NCBI GenBank assembly: GCA_038215095.1
Contig: JBBQRG010000071.1
Span: 1 to 14,236, forward strand
Origin: DATACN01 sp038215095
GTDB taxonomy: Bacteria; Actinomycetota; Thermoleophilia; Solirubrobacterales; Thermoleophilaceae
Length of the DNA: 14,236 nt
Reading direction: 5' to 3'
Both the position numbers and the translations under genes were made by a program. Below, one piece after another: positions 11,997 to 14,236 of the stretch; position 1 is the stretch's first letter, and every line of letters begins with the position of its first letter. The notes beneath the pieces are model-generated. The model saw nothing but the letters and a program-made list of their open reading frames with translations. It had not been told where the DNA came from and did not search any database.

Positions 11997-13046
11997 ATGG
12001 CAGACGAGCAGCAGCAGCCGCTGATCGACCCGGAGGCCCTGGCGGGCTTCCTCGACGAGCACGGGATCGGCGAGGGCGAGCTGAGCGCGGAGCGGATCGG
12101 CGAGGGCCACTCGAACGTGACCTTCCTGATCGAGCGGGGCGCCGAGCGCGTGGTGCTGCGGCGCCCGCCGCGGCCGCCGCTGCCTCCCTCGGCCCACGAC
12201 GTGCTGCGCGAGGCCCTCGTGCTGCAGGCCGTGGAGCCCACGGACGTGCGGGTGCCGAAGGTGCTGGCCACCTGCGACGACGAGTCGGTGCTGGGCGTCC
12301 CCTTCTATTTGATGGAGGAGGTGCGCGGCACGGTGATCACGGACACCGTGCCCGACGCGCTCGACGACCCGGAGGGCCGCGCGGGCGTGGGCCGCGAGCT
12401 GATCGAGGCACTCGCCGAGGTGCACGCCGCCGACTGGGAGGCGCTCGGCCTGGACGGATTCGGCAAGCCGAGCGGCTACCTCGAACGCCAGCTCAAGCGC
12501 TTCAATGGCCTCTGGGAGCACAACAAGACGCGCGAGGTGGAGCGCGTGCGCCAGGTGGGCGACTGGCTGGCCGAGAACATGCCGCAGTCGCAGCCCACGA
12601 CGATCGTGCACGGCGACTACCGGCTCGGCAACGTGATGGTGGCCGACGACACCCCGGCGCTCGTGGTGGCGATCTTCGACTGGGAGCTCTCCACCCTCGG
12701 CGACCCGCTCGCGGACGTCGGCTACATGACCGTGACCTGGGTCGAGCGCGACGACGCGGAAGGCACGATGTGGAGCCAGCCCGACGCGGTGACGCGCGCG
12801 GAGGGCTGGCCGACCCGCGACGAGCTGGTGGCGCTCTACGAGGAGCGCAGCGGGCGCTCGGTCTCGGATCTGCGCTGGTACCAGGCTCTGGCGCTGTGGA
12901 AGGCGTCGGTGTTCATGGAGGGCAACTTCAAGCGCTTCAAGGCCGGCAACAGCGACGACCAGTACCTGGCCGCCTTCGACGAGGGCGTGCCCGCGCTGGC
13001 CGACGCCGCCTGGGAGGCGGCCAACGCCCCCGCCCCGAAGACGTGA
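11997..13046 (+). CDS. APH-like phosphotransferase, ACAD10/11-type kinase family
   Basis: 349-aa cytosolic kinase of the aminoglycoside-phosphotransferase fold, in the subgroup related to the kinase domain of ACAD10/ACAD11 and to LvaA. Features are the glycine-rich GEGHSNVTFLI (36-45), the Lys-replacing VLRRPPRPPLPPSAHDV segment typical of this subgroup, the catalytic loop HGDYRLGN (205-212; Asp207, Asn212) and the metal-binding IFDWELSTLGDPLADVGY (226-243; Asp228). Characterised relatives phosphorylate hydroxyacyl-CoAs so that a dehydrogenase-like partner can eliminate the phosphate. A hydroxyacyl-CoA substrate here is inference, and no acyl-CoA dehydrogenase gene is in view. Antibiotic resistance is unlikely. 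The ATG at 11997 is chosen over upstream in-frame codons that are antisense to the cupredoxin gene. Its stop overlaps the HAD start by 4 nt (GTGA). Confidence 0.88.
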   Translation: MADEQQQPLIDPEALAGFLDEHGIGEGELSAERIGEGHSNVTFLIERGAERVVLRRPPRPPLPPSAHDVLREALVLQAVEPTDVRVPKVLATCDDESVLGVPFYLMEEVRGTVITDTVPDALDDPEGRAGVGRELIEALAEVHAADWEALGLDGFGKPSGYLERQLKRFNGLWEHNKTREVERVRQVGDWLAENMPQSQPTTIVHGDYRLGNVMVADDTPALVVAIFDWELSTLGDPLADVGYMTVTWVERDDAEGTMWSQPDAVTRAEGWPTRDELVALYEERSGRSVSDLRWYQALALWKASVFMEGNFKRFKAGNSDDQYLAAFDEGVPALADAAWEAANAPAPKT

Positions 13047-13648
13047 AGGGGCTGCTGGTGGACTTCGGCGGTGTGCTCACCTCGAACGTGTTCGAGTCCT
13101 TCCGCGCGTTCTGCGAGGACGAGGGAATCGACCCCAACAGCGTCAAGACGCTGTTCCGCGAGAACCCCGAGGCGCTCGGGCTGGTGCGCTCGCTGGAGGT
13201 GGGCGACATCAGCGAGGAGGACTTCTCACGCGAGTTCGGCGAGCTGCTGGGCATCGAGGACCGCGACGACCTCGTGAACCGGATGTTCGGCCACATCCAG
13301 CCGGACGAGGCGATGGTGGAGGCGGTCAAGCGGGCGCGCGCCGCCGGGGTGCGCACCGGCCTCCTGTCGAACTCGATGGGCGCCGGCCGCTACGACCGCA
13401 GCGCCTTCCCCGAGCTGTTCGACGGCGTCGTGATCTCGGGCGAGGTGGGCATGCACAAGCCCCAGCCAGAGATCTTCGAGCTGGCCTGCGAGCGCGTCGG
13501 CCTGGCCCCGGCGGACTGCGTGTTCGTGGACGACCTGCGCGAGAACTGCGAGGGCGCCGAGGCGATCGGCATGACGGCCCTGCTGCACCGCGGCGCGGAC
13601 ACCACGCTGCCCGAGCTCGAGCGCCTGCTGGGCGTCGAGCTGCGCTAG
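13043..13648 (+). CDS. HAD-superfamily hydrolase (subclass IA-like)
   Basis: 201 aa. HAD motif I is DFGGVLT (Asp7; the usual second Asp is Gly, as in the DxGG subgroup that includes epoxide-hydrolase-N/ACAD10-like HADs). A helical cap lies at ~15-85, motif II is GLLSNS (Ser109), motif III Lys139 in MHKPQPEIF and motif IV FVDDLRENCEGA (Asp163/Asp164). It is a probable cytosolic phosphatase; whether the missing second Asp slows dephosphorylation is not known. The GTG start at 13043 is coupled to the kinase gene by GTGA, so the two act together or on the same metabolite. Its stop TAG shares a CTAG with the convergent coiled-coil gene. Confidence 0.88.
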   Translation: MKGLLVDFGGVLTSNVFESFRAFCEDEGIDPNSVKTLFRENPEALGLVRSLEVGDISEEDFSREFGELLGIEDRDDLVNRMFGHIQPDEAMVEAVKRARAAGVRTGLLSNSMGAGRYDRSAFPELFDGVVISGEVGMHKPQPEIFELACERVGLAPADCVFVDDLRENCEGAEAIGMTALLHRGADTTLPELERLLGVELR

Positions 13649-13932
13649 ATCCCGGGGATCTTGTCGCGCAGGTTCACGATCTCGGCGTGCAGCGCAGCGA
13701 TCGTCTCGTGCAGCGGCTTGATGTCGCCGCGAAGCTGGCCGATCTGCGTCTCGAGCTCGTCCACGCGCTGCGCCAGGTCGCGCTCGACCTGGGGCAGCTT
13801 GTTCACCGCGACCAGCAGATCGTCGATGTCGCCCTGGCGCTCGGTGAGCCTGCGCAGCCCGTCGGCGAGCGTGTTGAGGTCGTCGAGGGCGCGCAGCACC
13901 AGCCGCGGCGGCACGGAGAGGGCATCGAGCAT
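13645..13932 (-). CDS. Small coiled-coil protein of unknown function (95 aa)
   Basis: Unrecognised. Beyond a short N-terminus with PPRLVLRALDDL, the protein is one long heptad-rich helix (residues ~12-91) with Leu/Val/Ile at a/d positions (LPQVERDLAQRVDELETQIG, then ETIAALHAEIVNLRDKIPGI). It has no signal peptide or membrane span. It is likely an oligomerising structural or adaptor protein. The ATG at 13932 is preceded by a weak -10-like CAGACT (minus strand). It is divergent from the second HAD gene. Confidence 0.75.
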   Translation of the reverse strand: MLDALSVPPRLVLRALDDLNTLADGLRRLTERQGDIDDLLVAVNKLPQVERDLAQRVDELETQIGQLRGDIKPLHETIAALHAEIVNLRDKIPGI

Positions 13933-13939
13933 CCGCGGC

Positions 13940-13952
13940 AGTCTGGCAGGCT
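13940..13952. promoter_or_regulatory. Overlapping weak divergent -10-like elements
   Basis: CAGACT on the minus strand (13940-13945) is 7 nt before the coiled-coil ATG. CAGGCT on the plus strand (13947-13952) is 6 nt before the HAD GTG. Both fit only the reduced ANNNT pattern. Confidence 0.3.
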
Positions 13953-13958
13953 GAATAC

Positions 13959-14236
13959 GTGCTGCTCGTGCTCTGGGACATCGACGGAACGCTCGTGGAC
14001 TCCGCGGGCCACGGGCGCTACGCCTTCGACGACGCCTTCGAGGCGGTCACCGGCCGGCCCTTCGACGCCCGCGTCGAGATGGCCGGGCGCACCGACCATC
14101 AGATCGCGATGGAGATGCTCGACGGCCGGGACGGGGAGCTGCCGCGGCTGCTCGAGGAGCTGGCCACCGCGCTCGGGCGGCGCCAGGAGCTGATCCGCGC
14201 CGAGGGCCGCGCCTACCCCGGCACGCATGAGCTGCT
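13959..14236 (+). CDS. HAD-family hydrolase, 3' end beyond the window
   Basis: The frame runs open to the window edge (92 complete codons). From the GTG at 13959 it reads LLVLWDIDGTLVDSAGHGRY, a canonical HAD motif I with both Asp (residues 7 and 9). A helical cap follows, with AFDDAFEAVTGRPFD and the phosphoglycolate-phosphatase-like MAGRTDHQIAMEML. It then reaches AYPGTHELL, the conserved pre-motif II segment (yPGv.elL). A phosphoglycolate/beta-phosphoglucomutase-type phosphatase is likely; substrate is unknown. Motifs II-IV lie outside the window. The upstream frame has no better start, and the coiled-coil gene diverges 26 bp away. Confidence 0.88.
   Translation, partial: MLLVLWDIDGTLVDSAGHGRYAFDDAFEAVTGRPFDARVEMAGRTDHQIAMEMLDGRDGELPRLLEELATALGRRQELIRAEGRAYPGTHEL

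Noticed and set aside
11997..13046. Aminoglycoside resistance kinase
   Set aside because: The fold is APH-like, but the motifs (FDWELSTLGDPLAD) and the HAD neighbour fit the ACAD10/11-LvaA subgroup better.

Overview
The window looks like chromosomal DNA of a very GC-rich actinobacterium, most plausibly a Thermoleophilia/Solirubrobacterales-type organism. This is inferred from near-uniform G/C third positions, many GTG starts, several exported proteins with Arg-rich C-terminal beta domains, and MpaB-family, R2lox and APH-like genes typical of Actinobacteria; no marker gene here settles the lineage. Gene density is extreme: apart from the 58-bp R2lox promoter gap and the 54-bp gap at 11943-11996, intergenic gaps are 39 bp or less. 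No stretch over 300 bases lacks a gene. I see no tRNA, rRNA, CRISPR array, phage module or recognisable defence system.

Left part (1-5417). The 3' part of an IS481-family transposase runs in from the left edge and ends in a CTAG that is also the stop codon of the convergent gene. Then comes a minus-strand operon read from 3226 to 904: SDR oxidoreductase, paired-CBS protein, a 68-aa unknown and a multi-pass membrane protein. A 92-aa unknown on the plus strand diverges from the SDR gene and overlaps, tail to tail, a flippase-like membrane protein (UPF0104/LPG synthase TM family). The flippase gene is translationally coupled to an Fpg/Nei-type DNA glycosylase gene that is broken by an exact 37-bp-period tandem duplication.

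Middle part (5445-9776). Plus strand: a large exported alpha/beta hydrolase (S15/CocE-like) with a Lys-His tract and basic tail, then an MpaB/DUF2236-family oxygenase coupled by a GTGA overlap to a divergent RpiB/LacA-type isomerase. A convergent exported protein follows on the minus strand.

Right part (9835-14236). An R2-like ligand-binding oxidase (R2lox) retains all six predicted metal ligands and the Val-Tyr cross-link pair, and overlaps a TetR regulator gene. A convergent exported cupredoxin follows. Next is a coupled pair of APH-like kinase and HAD phosphatase genes, the arrangement fused in animal ACAD10. A small coiled-coil protein and the 5' end of a second HAD phosphatase close the window.

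Two whole-window patterns stand out. First, every gene that is not translationally coupled, and is not cut by the left edge, has an ANNNT/TANNNT -10-like hexamer 6-10 nt before its start codon and no visible Shine-Dalgarno. This predicts mostly leaderless transcription and was used to choose starts. Second, all three exported proteins end in similar basic, beta-rich Ig-like tails. I found no clearly new multi-gene system. The items most worth following up are the disrupted glycosylase, the R2lox-TetR pair, the kinase-HAD pair and the leaderless-promoter pattern.
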